This document shows, one piece after another, positions 35,638-44,791 of a stretch of DNA of 64,000 nt. This DNA comes from an uncultured Myxococcales bacterium. GTDB taxonomy: Bacteria; Myxococcota; Myxococcia; Myxococcales; Myxococcaceae. The stretch spans positions 1 through 64,000 of the forward strand of contig CALJKW010000015.1 of the NCBI GenBank assembly GCA_937980205.1, in the 5' to 3' direction. A program made the translations under genes and the position numbers. Position 1 is the first letter of the stretch, and every line of letters begins with the position of its first letter. Under the pieces are notes generated by a model. It searched no databases. It was not told the origin of the DNA and saw nothing but the letters and a program-made list of their open reading frames with translations.

Positions 35638-36837
35638 ATGAACGTGTACGCGGTGGTGACTCCGTTCGTGCTGCTGCTGATCCTGGGCGAGATCGCGTGG
35701 TGCGTGTGGCGGAAGAACGGCTACTACGAGTTCCAGGACTCGATCGCCTCGCTCGGCACCGCGATCATCAACCAGTGCGTGAACGTGCTCGTGGCGTTCG
35801 TCTGGGCGCCGGTGCTCGCGTGGCTCTACGCGCACCGCGTGTACACGTTCGAGGCCGGGGCGCTGTCGGCGGTGCTGCTCTTCCTCGGCATCGACTTCCT
35901 CTTCTACTGGTTCCACCGCTTCGGCCACCGCACGAACCTCGGCTGGGCGGCGCACAGCCCGCATCACTCGACCGAAGAGCTCAACTACGCCGTCGCGCTG
36001 CGCGCGTCGGTCACGCAGCGCTTCGCCTCGTTCTTCTTCTACTGGCCGCTCATGCTGCTCGGCTTCGACCCGGCGTGGATGGTGTCGATGGTCGCGTTCC
36101 ACCTCGTGCTGCAGCTGCTCCCGCACACGCGCGTCGTGCCGAAGCTGCCGCGCTTCATCGAGTCGTGGATGAACACGCCGTCGCACCACCGCGTGCACCA
36201 CGCGCGCAACGACCGCTACCTCGACAAGAACTACGGAGGCTTCCTCATCATCTGGGACAAGCTCTTCGGCACGTTCGAGCCCGAGGGCGAGGAGTGCGAG
36301 TACGGCGTCACCGTCCCACCGAACACGTGGGATCCGACGTTCATCAACTTCCAGGTGTGGAGACACCTCTTCCGCGACGCGCTCGCTGCGCCGCGCAAGC
36401 TCGACGCGCTGAAGCTGTGGCTGATGCCGACGGGCTGGCGCCCGGAAGGCCTGCCGCCGCACCAGAAGGCGCCCAAGGGCCACAAGTTCCGCTCGACGCC
36501 GCTGCCGGGCTCGACGGCCTACCTCATCGGAGCGATCGCGATCGGCTTCCCGCTGATGCTGCTCGTCTCGCGCCCCGACTCGCCGCTCGATGGCACCGAG
36601 AAGCTCGTGCTGTCGGTGCTGCTGTGGGCCGGAGCCACGGCGTGGGGCGGCATGCTGGAGTCGAAGCGGTGGGCCGTACCGCTCGAGGCGGCGCGGCTCG
36701 TGGCGACGGCGGCGTTCTTCGCCCCGCACTGGCCGAGCCCGATGTTCATCGCCGCGAGCGCAGTGAGTGTCGTCGCGGCGATGTGGGCAGTGACGGTGGC
36801 GCCGACGAGGCGCACTGCCGCTCTCCGCTCACGCTGA
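35638..36837 (+). CDS. Membrane fatty acid hydroxylase/sterol desaturase family protein
   Basis: 399 residues. Several membrane helices plus the three His boxes of membrane di-iron oxygenases: HRFGH (near 97-101), HSPHHSTEELNY (near 110) and SHHRVHHARN (near 182). The layout is close to alkylglycerol monooxygenase-type enzymes that act on lipids (inference). The C-terminal third adds more hydrophobic segments. The last residues and TGA stop lie inside dispersed repeat copy D, so the C-terminus was probably set by the repeat insertion. Divergent from the Crp/Fnr gene. Confidence 0.88.
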   Translation: MNVYAVVTPFVLLLILGEIAWCVWRKNGYYEFQDSIASLGTAIINQCVNVLVAFVWAPVLAWLYAHRVYTFEAGALSAVLLFLGIDFLFYWFHRFGHRTNLGWAAHSPHHSTEELNYAVALRASVTQRFASFFFYWPLMLLGFDPAWMVSMVAFHLVLQLLPHTRVVPKLPRFIESWMNTPSHHRVHHARNDRYLDKNYGGFLIIWDKLFGTFEPEGEECEYGVTVPPNTWDPTFINFQVWRHLFRDALAAPRKLDALKLWLMPTGWRPEGLPPHQKAPKGHKFRSTPLPGSTAYLIGAIAIGFPLMLLVSRPDSPLDGTEKLVLSVLLWAGATAWGGMLESKRWAVPLEAARLVATAAFFAPHWPSPMFIAASAVSVVAAMWAVTVAPTRRTAALRSR

Positions 36838-36870
36838 GCGGAAGGCCGCAGGCCGGAGTCGAAGCGGGCC
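36825..36870. repeat. Dispersed palindromic element, partial copy D
   Basis: CCGCTCACGCTGAGCGG followed by the GGCCGGAGTCGAAGCGGGCC arm, matching the first half of copy B. The second half is missing. It overlaps the 3' end of the hydroxylase gene and supplies its stop codon. Confidence 0.75.
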
Positions 36871-36917
36871 GGAGGACACCCGTGCGGCCCATTGGGCAAC
36901 CGGGCCGCTTCCCCAGC

Positions 36918-36949
36918 CGGACGCGAACGCGAACGCGAACCCGGCAGTT
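36918..36949. repeat. GCGAAC hexamer array 1
   Basis: Three GCGAAC units in ACGCGAACGCGAACGCGAAC, followed by CCGGCAGTT directly downstream of the sucD stop. The last 21 bases match 62065-62085, also next to the end of a minus-strand gene. Confidence 0.7.
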
Positions 36950-36952
36950 CTT

Positions 36953-37845
<893 letters not shown>

Positions 37846-37849
<4 letters not shown>

Positions 37850-38376
37850 CGCTTCTCCTCCACGTATTCCATGTGAACCGGCTGCCGGCCGAGGCCGGGG
37901 CTACCGGTGAACTTCCAGCTCTTCGTGCCGCCGCAGCCGTTGCCGCAGTTGCGGGCGGCCGTGTACTCGAACTCCACGTCGACGCTGCCCGAGCCCGCCT
38001 TGTTGACGTACACGAACAGATCCCCCGGGCCGCCGTCGGGCTGGCGGAGCGAGAGCTTCACGTCTGGCGCTCCGCTGCCTCCGCCGATGCCGTTCAGGTT
38101 CTTCACGAAGTACGTCGCCTCGGCCGAGCCCAGGCCGTCGAGCGCGGTACCGACGCCTTCGTTCTGCATGATGTAGGTCACGGCGCCGCCGTCGCGCGCG
38201 ATGAGCCCGTTCATGATCGCCATCTGCGCGCCGTCGTCGGGCAGCGGAAAGATGACGCGCGTCTGCACCTGCTGGCTGCTCGAGAACTTCAGCCGGTAGG
38301 TGATCGTGGCCTCGTCCTGCATCTGCGCAGGTGGGCCGCAAGAGCTCAGCGCGAGCATGGCAACCAGCCGCCTCAC
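37846..38376 (-). CDS. Putative lipoprotein inserted between sucC and sucD
   Basis: 176 residues. Short signal with lipobox-like LSSC (Cys about 13), then a beta-rich domain containing ARNCGNGCGG near 150 and ending HMEYVEEKR. The GTG start overlaps the sucC stop (GTGA) and its stop overlaps the sucD start (ATGA), so translation is coupled on both sides. sucC and sucD are normally directly adjacent; this insertion is unexpected. No family recognised. An envelope protein in a TCA operon suggests hitchhiking expression rather than a shared pathway. Confidence 0.75.
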
Positions 38377-39533
38377 TTGATCGCCGCGACCGCTTTCTCC
38401 GCTGCCTGGCGCAGGTTGTCGGCCGGCGTGATCTTGAGACCGCTGTTCTTCAAGATCTCTTTGCCCTTCTCGACGTTCGTGCCTTCGAGGCGCACGACGA
38501 GCGGCACCTCGAGCTTCACTTCCTTGGCCGCCGCGATGATGCCTTCGGCGATCACGTCGCACTTCATGATGCCGCCGAAGATGTTCACCAGCACCGCCTT
38601 CACCTGCGGGTCGGCGAGGATGAGCTTGAACGCGGCGGTGACCTTGTCGCGCGAGGCGCCTCCGCCGACGTCGAGGAAGTTGGCCGGCTTGCCGCCGACG
38701 AGCTTGATGGTGTCCATCGTCGCCATCGCGAGGCCGGCGCCGTTCACCATGCAGCCGATGTTGCCGTCGAGCGAGATGTACGCGAGGTCGTGCTCGTGGG
38801 CCTGCGCCTCGCGCGGATCCTCCTCGTCCTTGTCGCGCATCGCGGCGATGTCGGGGTGGCGGAAGATCGCGTTGTCGTCGAAGTTCATCTTCGCGTCGAG
38901 CGCGACGACCTTGCCGGACTTGAGGATCACGAGCGGGTTGATCTCGGCGAGCGACGCGTCCGTGTCCATGTACGCCTGGTAGAGCGCGCGGCAGAACGCG
39001 ACGAACTCGTTCACCGTCGAGCCGGTGAGCCCGAGCCCGTACGCCATCTTGCGGCCCTGGAAGTCGCGGAAGCCGACGGCCGGGTCGACGGCCTCGCGCA
39101 GGATCTTCTCCGGCGTCTTGTGCGCGACCTCTTCGATGTCGACGCCGCCCTCGGTCGACGCCATGAACGTCACGCGCGACGTCGAGCGATCGAGCGTGAG
39201 GCCGAGGTACATCTCCTTGCCGATGTCGAGGCCCTCTTCGACGTAGAGGATGCGGACCTGCTGCCCCTCGGGGCCGGTCTGCGGCGTCTTCAGCATCATG
39301 CCGAGCAGCTTGCCGGCCCAGTCCTTCGCCTCGGCCGGAGACTTCGCGAGCTTCACGCCGCCGCCCTTGCCGCGGCCGCCGGCGTGGATCTGCGCCTTCA
39401 CCACCGTCACCGGCGTGCCGAGATCCTTCGCGGCGCGGTACGCCTCGTCGGGGCTGCGCGCGACGATGCCGCGCGGAACGGGAACGCCGTACTTCCGGAA
39501 GATTTCTTTGCCCTGGAACTCGTGGATCTTCAT
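38373..39533 (-). CDS. sucC: Succinyl-CoA synthetase beta subunit
   Basis: 386 residues, normal length. ATP-grasp domain with MKIHEFQGKEIFRKYGVPVP, KAQIHAGGRGKGGGVK, EINPLVILKSGKVVALDAK and FLDVGGGASRDKVTAAF. First gene of the sucC-lipoprotein-sucD operon, divergent from sdhCAB with 165 bases between. Confidence 0.97.
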   Translation of the reverse strand: MKIHEFQGKEIFRKYGVPVPRGIVARSPDEAYRAAKDLGTPVTVVKAQIHAGGRGKGGGVKLAKSPAEAKDWAGKLLGMMLKTPQTGPEGQQVRILYVEEGLDIGKEMYLGLTLDRSTSRVTFMASTEGGVDIEEVAHKTPEKILREAVDPAVGFRDFQGRKMAYGLGLTGSTVNEFVAFCRALYQAYMDTDASLAEINPLVILKSGKVVALDAKMNFDDNAIFRHPDIAAMRDKDEEDPREAQAHEHDLAYISLDGNIGCMVNGAGLAMATMDTIKLVGGKPANFLDVGGGASRDKVTAAFKLILADPQVKAVLVNIFGGIMKCDVIAEGIIAAAKEVKLEVPLVVRLEGTNVEKGKEILKNSGLKITPADNLRQAAEKAVAAIK

Positions 39534-39653
39534 CGCGCGGGCGGTTTAGCGCACGCGCCGCGCACTGTCTCGGATGAAGGACGAGCACGAGCGCGCTCAT
39601 GCACGCCATTACGGCCGCTGAAGAGCGCAGAAGAACTTCTTTGGTTGGCGATC

Positions 39654-39667
39654 GCACACTCGTGTGC
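39654..39667. promoter_or_regulatory. Inverted repeat upstream of sdhC
   Basis: GCACAC-TC-GTGTGC, a perfect 6-base inverted repeat with a 2-base centre, 32 bases before the sdhC ATG in the divergent sucC/sdhC gap. It could be an operator that coordinates the two TCA operons; no promoter boxes are clear. Confidence 0.35.
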
Positions 39668-39698
39668 AAGATGCGCCGCCAACTTTGGAGGGACGGTA

Positions 39699-40493
39699 AT
39701 GCCACAAGCAGTACAGCGTGACGACGTGCTCCGCGCCGCGGGTTGGGGTCAGACCCGGCGCCAGGACACGTGGTGGACGGAGCCGCTCATCGCGTTCATC
39801 GTCTTCACCTCGTTCATCGTCTACGCGACCTACCGGGCGTTCTCCGGCGGCCACTACTACGTGGGGAACTACCTCTCTCCGTTCTTCTCTCCGGAGATCT
39901 GGGGCCCGTCGCCGCACGCGTTCTTCGGGAACGTGCCGTCGTGGCTGCCCGCGTGGCTGCCCTACACGCCGGCGCTGCTCATCCTGCCCTTCCCCGGCGG
40001 CTTCCGGCTGACCTGCTATTACTACCGCGGCGCCTACTACAAGTCGCACTGGGCCGACCCGCCCTCCTGCGCCGTCGGAGAGCCCCGCCACGAGTACCGC
40101 GGCGAGAACTCGCTCCCGCTCGTCATCATGAACATCCACCGCTACTTTCTGTACGCAGCGCTGGTGTTCCTCATCTTCCTCGCGCACGACGCGTACAAGG
40201 CGTTCTTCTTCGCCGACGGGTTCCACGTGAACGTGGGCTCGCTGGTGCTGACGCTCAACGTCGTGCTGCTCGCGGGCTACACGTTCGGCTGCCACTCGCT
40301 GCGGCACCTCGTCGGCGGCCTGCACGACATCTTCTCCAGCCGGCCGGCGCGCAAGAAGGCGTACGAGTGCGTCAGCTGGTGCAACAAGCACCACATGCGG
40401 TGGGCCTGGTTCAGCCTCTTCGGCGTCGCCTTGAGCGACGTCTACGTGAACCTGGTCTCCCGCGGAATCATCTCCGACCTGAGGATCTTCTAA
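39699..40493 (+). CDS. sdhC: Succinate dehydrogenase membrane anchor (cytochrome b-like) subunit
   Basis: 264 residues. About five transmembrane helices and several His residues at membrane boundaries (NIHRYF, CHSLRHLVGG, NKHHMRW) that could bind haem. The length and single-subunit anchor fit the type found with the SdhA/SdhB pair seen next, rather than separate short SdhC and SdhD. Good ribosome site GGAGGGA. A loop with RLTCYYYRGAYYK holds Cys and Tyr residues. It starts the sdhCAB operon. Confidence 0.85.
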   Translation: MPQAVQRDDVLRAAGWGQTRRQDTWWTEPLIAFIVFTSFIVYATYRAFSGGHYYVGNYLSPFFSPEIWGPSPHAFFGNVPSWLPAWLPYTPALLILPFPGGFRLTCYYYRGAYYKSHWADPPSCAVGEPRHEYRGENSLPLVIMNIHRYFLYAALVFLIFLAHDAYKAFFFADGFHVNVGSLVLTLNVVLLAGYTFGCHSLRHLVGGLHDIFSSRPARKKAYECVSWCNKHHMRWAWFSLFGVALSDVYVNLVSRGIISDLRIF

Positions 40494-40497
40494 AGCC

Positions 40498-42318
40498 ATG
40501 GCCGAAATTCAGACCCACGAGCACGACGTGATCGTCATCGGCGCCGGCGGAGCCGGCCTGCGCGCCGCGATCGAAGCTTCCTCCGCCGGAGTCAGCGTCG
40601 GCCTCATCTGCAAGTCGCTGCTCGGCAAGGCGCACACGGTGATGGCCGAGGGCGGCATGGCCGCGGCGATGGCCAACGTCGACGATCGCGACAGCTGGAA
40701 GGTGCACTTCGCCGACACGATGCGCGGCGGCCAGTACCTGAACAACTGGCGCATGGCCGAGCTGCACGCGCAGCAGGCCCCCGATCGCGTGAGGGAGCTC
40801 GAGGCCTGGGGCGCCGTCTTCGATCGCACGAAGGACGGCCGCATCCTCCAGCGCAACTTCGGCGGCCACCGCTACCCGCGCCTGGCGCACGTCGGCGATC
40901 GCACCGGCCTCGAGATGATCCGCACGCTGCAGGATCACGGCATCCACACCGGCATGACCGTCTACATGGAGCACACCATCGCGGGGCTGCTCAAGGACGG
41001 CAGCAAGATCGCCGGCGCCGTCGGCTACGACCGCGAGAAGGGTGAGCTGCGCGTCTTCCGCGCCAAGGCCGTCGTCCTCGCCACGGGCGGCGTCGGCCGC
41101 GCGTACAAGATCACCTCGAACAGCTGGGAATACACCGGCGACGGACACTCGCTCGCGTACCACGCGGGCGCCGATCTGGTGGACATGGAGTTCGTGCAGT
41201 TCCACCCGACCGGCATGGTGTGGCCTCCGTCGGTGCGCGGCATCCTCGTCACCGAAGGCGTGCGCGGTGAAGGCGGCGTCCTCCGCAACAAGGAGGGCAA
41301 GCGCTTCATGTTCGACGACATCCCCGACAACTACAAACCGCAGACGGCGGACAACCCGGAAGAGGGCTGGCGCTACGTGCTCGGCGACAAGTCGGCGCGG
41401 CGGCCTCCCGAGCTGCTGACGCGCGATCACGTCGCGCGCTGCATCAACCGCGAGGTGAAGGCGGGCCGTGGCTCTCCGCACGGCGGCGTGTTCCTCGACA
41501 TCGCGTGGATCAAAGAGAAGATCCCCAACGCGCCCGAGCACATCCGCAAGAAGCTGCCGTCGATGTACCACCAGTTCAAGCAGCTCGCGGACCTCGACAT
41601 CACGACGACTCCGATGGAGGTCGGCCCGACGACGCACTACATCATGGGCGGCGTGAAGGTCGACGGCGAGACGCAGATGTCGACCGTGCCGGGCCTGTTC
41701 GCCGCTGGAGAGGTCGCGGGCGGTCTGCACGGCGCGAACCGCCTGGGCGGCAACTCTCTGAGCGACCTGCTCGTGTTCGGCAAGCTCGCCGGCGAGCACG
41801 CCGCGAAGTACGCGAAGAGCAACGGCGCGGGGCAGATCCACAACGACCAGGTGGAGGCCGCGACGAAGGCGCTGCTCGCTCCGTTCGATCGCGGCGCGTC
41901 GGCCGAGAGCCCGTACAAGGTTCAGTACGACCTGCAGGACAACATGCAGGCGCTCGTCGGCATCGTGCGGCGCGAGGAAGAGATGACCAAGGCGCTCGAC
42001 GTGATCGAGGGCCTGAAGAAGCGCGCCGCCGTCGTCGGCATCGCGGGCACGCGCGAGTACAACCCGGGCTGGCACACGGCGTTCGACCTGGGCAACCTGC
42101 TCACCTGCGCCGAGGCGATCACCCGCGCGGCGATCGAGCGCAAGGAGTCGCGCGGCGGCCACTTCCGCGAAGACTTCCCGAGCAAGGACGAGAAGGTCTT
42201 CGGCACGTTCAACACCGTCGTGCGCAAGGGCGCTGACGGGAAGATGCAGCTCGAGCGCGTGCCGCTGACTCCGCTGCCGCAGCACCTCAAGGACATCATC
42301 GAACAGGAGAAGAAGTAA
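40498..42318 (+). CDS. sdhA: Succinate dehydrogenase/fumarate reductase flavoprotein subunit
   Basis: 606 residues. FAD-binding VIGAGGAGLRAAIEA, GKAHTVMAEGGMAAAM with the covalent-FAD His region (HTVMAEGG), QFHPTG active-site region, HYIMGGVKVD and NRLGGNSLSDLLVFG. Oxidises succinate to fumarate. Its stop overlaps the sdhB ATG by one base (TAATG). Confidence 0.97.
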   Translation: MAEIQTHEHDVIVIGAGGAGLRAAIEASSAGVSVGLICKSLLGKAHTVMAEGGMAAAMANVDDRDSWKVHFADTMRGGQYLNNWRMAELHAQQAPDRVRELEAWGAVFDRTKDGRILQRNFGGHRYPRLAHVGDRTGLEMIRTLQDHGIHTGMTVYMEHTIAGLLKDGSKIAGAVGYDREKGELRVFRAKAVVLATGGVGRAYKITSNSWEYTGDGHSLAYHAGADLVDMEFVQFHPTGMVWPPSVRGILVTEGVRGEGGVLRNKEGKRFMFDDIPDNYKPQTADNPEEGWRYVLGDKSARRPPELLTRDHVARCINREVKAGRGSPHGGVFLDIAWIKEKIPNAPEHIRKKLPSMYHQFKQLADLDITTTPMEVGPTTHYIMGGVKVDGETQMSTVPGLFAAGEVAGGLHGANRLGGNSLSDLLVFGKLAGEHAAKYAKSNGAGQIHNDQVEAATKALLAPFDRGASAESPYKVQYDLQDNMQALVGIVRREEEMTKALDVIEGLKKRAAVVGIAGTREYNPGWHTAFDLGNLLTCAEAITRAAIERKESRGGHFREDFPSKDEKVFGTFNTVVRKGADGKMQLERVPLTPLPQHLKDIIEQEKK

Positions 42319-43061
42319 TGGCCAAGGCGACCTTCAGCGTGTGGCGCGGCGACATCAAGGGCGGCGCCTTCACCGACTACTCGACCGAAGTCTCCGAAGG
42401 CATGGTCGTGCTGGATGCGATTCACCAGATCCAGGCCGAGTCGGCGCCCGATCTCGCGGTGCGGTGGAACTGCAAGGCCGGCAAGTGCGGCTCGTGCTCC
42501 GCCGAGATCAACGGCATGCCGAAGCTGATGTGCATGACGCGGCTCAACACGCTCGACCTGTCGAAGCCGGTCACCGTCGAGCCGATGCGCGCCTTCCCCC
42601 CGATTCGCGACCTCGTCACCGACGTGTCGTGGAACTTCCGGGTGAAGAAGACGATCAAGAAGTTCAAGCCGCGCAAGCCCGACGCCGCCGACGGCACCTG
42701 GCGCGTGCAGAACGACGACATCGAGAGGCCGCAGGAGATGCGCAAGTGCATCGAGTGCTTCCTCTGCCAGGACGTCTGCCACGTGCTGAGAGATCACAAA
42801 AAGCACGAGGAGTTCATCGGGCCCCGCTTCTTCGTCTACACGGCCGCGCTCGAGATGAACCCCATCGACGACGAGAAGCGCGTCGACGATCTCAAGAACA
42901 AGCACGGCATCGGGTACTGCAACATCACCAAGTGCTGCACGAAGGTGTGCCCCGAGCACATCACCATCACCGACAACGCGATCATTCCGCTCAAAGAGCG
43001 CGTCGTCGACGAGCACTACGATCCGCTGAAGAAGCTGCTGAAGGTCTTCACCGGGAAGTGA
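42318..43061 (+). CDS. sdhB: Succinate dehydrogenase iron-sulfur subunit
   Basis: 247 residues. [2Fe-2S] ligands in CKAGKCGSCSAEI and MC (about 52-72), [4Fe-4S] motif CIECFLCQDVC (about 143-153), and [3Fe-4S] motif CNITKCCTKVCP (about 200-211). Passes electrons from the FAD subunit to quinone through the membrane anchor. Last gene of the operon. Confidence 0.96.
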   Translation: MAKATFSVWRGDIKGGAFTDYSTEVSEGMVVLDAIHQIQAESAPDLAVRWNCKAGKCGSCSAEINGMPKLMCMTRLNTLDLSKPVTVEPMRAFPPIRDLVTDVSWNFRVKKTIKKFKPRKPDAADGTWRVQNDDIERPQEMRKCIECFLCQDVCHVLRDHKKHEEFIGPRFFVYTAALEMNPIDDEKRVDDLKNKHGIGYCNITKCCTKVCPEHITITDNAIIPLKERVVDEHYDPLKKLLKVFTGK

Positions 43062-43073
43062 AGCAGCCGGACC

Positions 43074-43733
43074 TCAGCGCCCGAGCTTGAACGTCGCCGA
43101 GCCGATCACGCAGCTCACCGTGGCGGTGGTCGGGTCGTACGCGTCGTTGATGCCCTCGAAGCGGATGCGCGCGATGCGCTCGTGGTCGTGCGCGCGCAGC
43201 TTCTCGAGGCGGTACTTGCCGCCCGAGGGCGCAAGCGTGACCGAGCAGTCGACCCAGTCGAACGCGCTGTCGTTGTAGAGCGTGACGACCGCCCAGACGC
43301 CGACGCCGCCGTACTCGGCATGGCCGATGAGCTTGTCGGCCTGGGTCGGGTCGGCGACGGCGTCGGTGCCGGCGCCCGCCGGCCTGCGCTTCGGCGCCGC
43401 AGGTGAAGACGGCGGAGGCGGCGGAGGCGGCGCGACGCCGTCCTTCTGCGGGAGCAGCACGAAGCGAGGGCCCTTCTCGGCGGCAGCGGCCGCGGCCGCG
43501 TCGAGGCTGACGCGCGCGAGCGCGGGGAAGACCTCCATCACGGTCGCGGTGCCGGCCTTCTTGCGCGCGCCGGCCTTGCCTGCGAACACGTCGAGCGCGA
43601 CGCCCATCTCGATGCCCTGATCGCTGCCGGCGCGGATGAACGTCTCGCCGCGGTCGGTGAAGAGCTCGACGGCGAAGTCGTCGGCCCACGCCGGAACTGC
43701 GAGCAGCACGACGACGGCGATGCCCGGTCTCAT
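43074..43733 (-). CDS. Secreted protein, unknown
   Basis: 219 residues. Signal peptide MRPGIAVVVLLAVPAWA with cleavage after AWA. A beta-rich N-terminal part (VELFTDRGETFIRAGSDQGI) looks like a short OB/SH3-like module also seen in FlgT-type proteins, then an Ala-rich and a poly-Pro linker, and a C-terminal beta domain (VVTLYNDSAFDWVDCSVTL) with two Cys that may form a disulfide. It is convergent with sdhB, 12 bases apart, and divergent from the PfkB kinase. No family assigned. Confidence 0.7.
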   Translation of the reverse strand: MRPGIAVVVLLAVPAWADDFAVELFTDRGETFIRAGSDQGIEMGVALDVFAGKAGARKKAGTATVMEVFPALARVSLDAAAAAAAEKGPRFVLLPQKDGVAPPPPPPPSSPAAPKRRPAGAGTDAVADPTQADKLIGHAEYGGVGVWAVVTLYNDSAFDWVDCSVTLAPSGGKYRLEKLRAHDHERIARIRFEGINDAYDPTTATVSCVIGSATFKLGR

Positions 43734-43822
43734 GGCCCACGGTTTTACTTCGCGACGAGGGGGATCTCGATGTCGCCGCGGCGATTCAAGACGCGCTGGG
43801 ACCCTGATAAGGACGGCCGCCT

Positions 43823-44791
43823 ATGCGCATCGTCGTCACCGGCTCGCTTGCTTACGACTACATCATGAACTTCCCGGGGTACTTCAAGGAGCACATCCTC
43901 CCCGAGAAGGTGCACATGCTGACGGTCAGCTTCCTCGTCGACAGCATGAAGCGGCTGCGCGGAGGGACGGCCGGCAACATCGCGTACAACCTCGCGCTGC
44001 TCGGCGAGAAGCCGGTGCTGGTCGCCAGCGCGGGGCAGGACTTCGACGAGTACCGGAAGGCCGTCGAGCCGCTCGGCGTCGACACGGGCTCGATCAAGAT
44101 CGTGAGCGACGAGTTCACGGCCTCGTGCTTCATCAACACGGACCAGTCGAACAACCAGATCGTCGCGTTCTACCCGGGCGCCGCGAACCACTCGCGCGAG
44201 CTGGCGCTCGATGCGCTGAAGCTCGGCAAGGACGACTGGGCGATCATCTCGCCGACGGATCCGGTCTCGATGGCGCGGCACACGCAGGAGTGCAAGCGCC
44301 TGGGCGTGAAGTACATCTTCGACCCGGGCAAGCAGACGCCGCGGCTCGACAAGCAGCAGATCCTCGCGGGGCTCGACGGCTGCTCGCTGCTCGTCGGCAA
44401 CGACTACGAGTTCGGCATGATGGCGAAGGCCATCGGCTGGTCCGAGGACAAGCTGATCGCCGCGGCGCCGATCACCGTGATCACGCGCGGCGAAGAGGGC
44501 TCGTGGATCTACGACAACACGGCGGGGAAGAAGCTGGAGATCCCGATCGCGAAGCCGAAGGCGGCGGTCGACCCGACGGGCTGCGGCGACGCGTACATCT
44601 CGGGGTTCGCCTTCGCGCTCGCGCGCGGCTTCTCGCTCGAGCTCGCCGGCCGCGTCGCGGCGCTCACCGCGACGTATTGCCTGGAGCTCAAGGGCTGCCA
44701 GGAGCACCGCTTCACGAAGGCGGACTTCGTGGCCCGCTACGCGCAGACGTTCGGCGCGGCGCCACAGCTCGACGCCTGGGCCAGAGGCTGA
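43823..44791 (+). CDS. PfkB-family carbohydrate/nucleoside kinase
   Basis: 322 residues. RGGTAGNIAYNLALLG near 52-67 and the PfkB signature DPTGCGDAYISGFAFALARG near 252-271, which holds the catalytic Asp. The short N-terminus and IMNFPGYFKEHI phrase resemble adenosine-kinase-like members, so adenosine or a ribofuranosyl substrate is likely but not certain. The last 80 bases overlap the 3' end of the convergent MYXO-CTERM gene. Confidence 0.88.
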   Translation: MRIVVTGSLAYDYIMNFPGYFKEHILPEKVHMLTVSFLVDSMKRLRGGTAGNIAYNLALLGEKPVLVASAGQDFDEYRKAVEPLGVDTGSIKIVSDEFTASCFINTDQSNNQIVAFYPGAANHSRELALDALKLGKDDWAIISPTDPVSMARHTQECKRLGVKYIFDPGKQTPRLDKQQILAGLDGCSLLVGNDYEFGMMAKAIGWSEDKLIAAAPITVITRGEEGSWIYDNTAGKKLEIPIAKPKAAVDPTGCGDAYISGFAFALARGFSLELAGRVAALTATYCLELKGCQEHRFTKADFVARYAQTFGAAPQLDAWARG

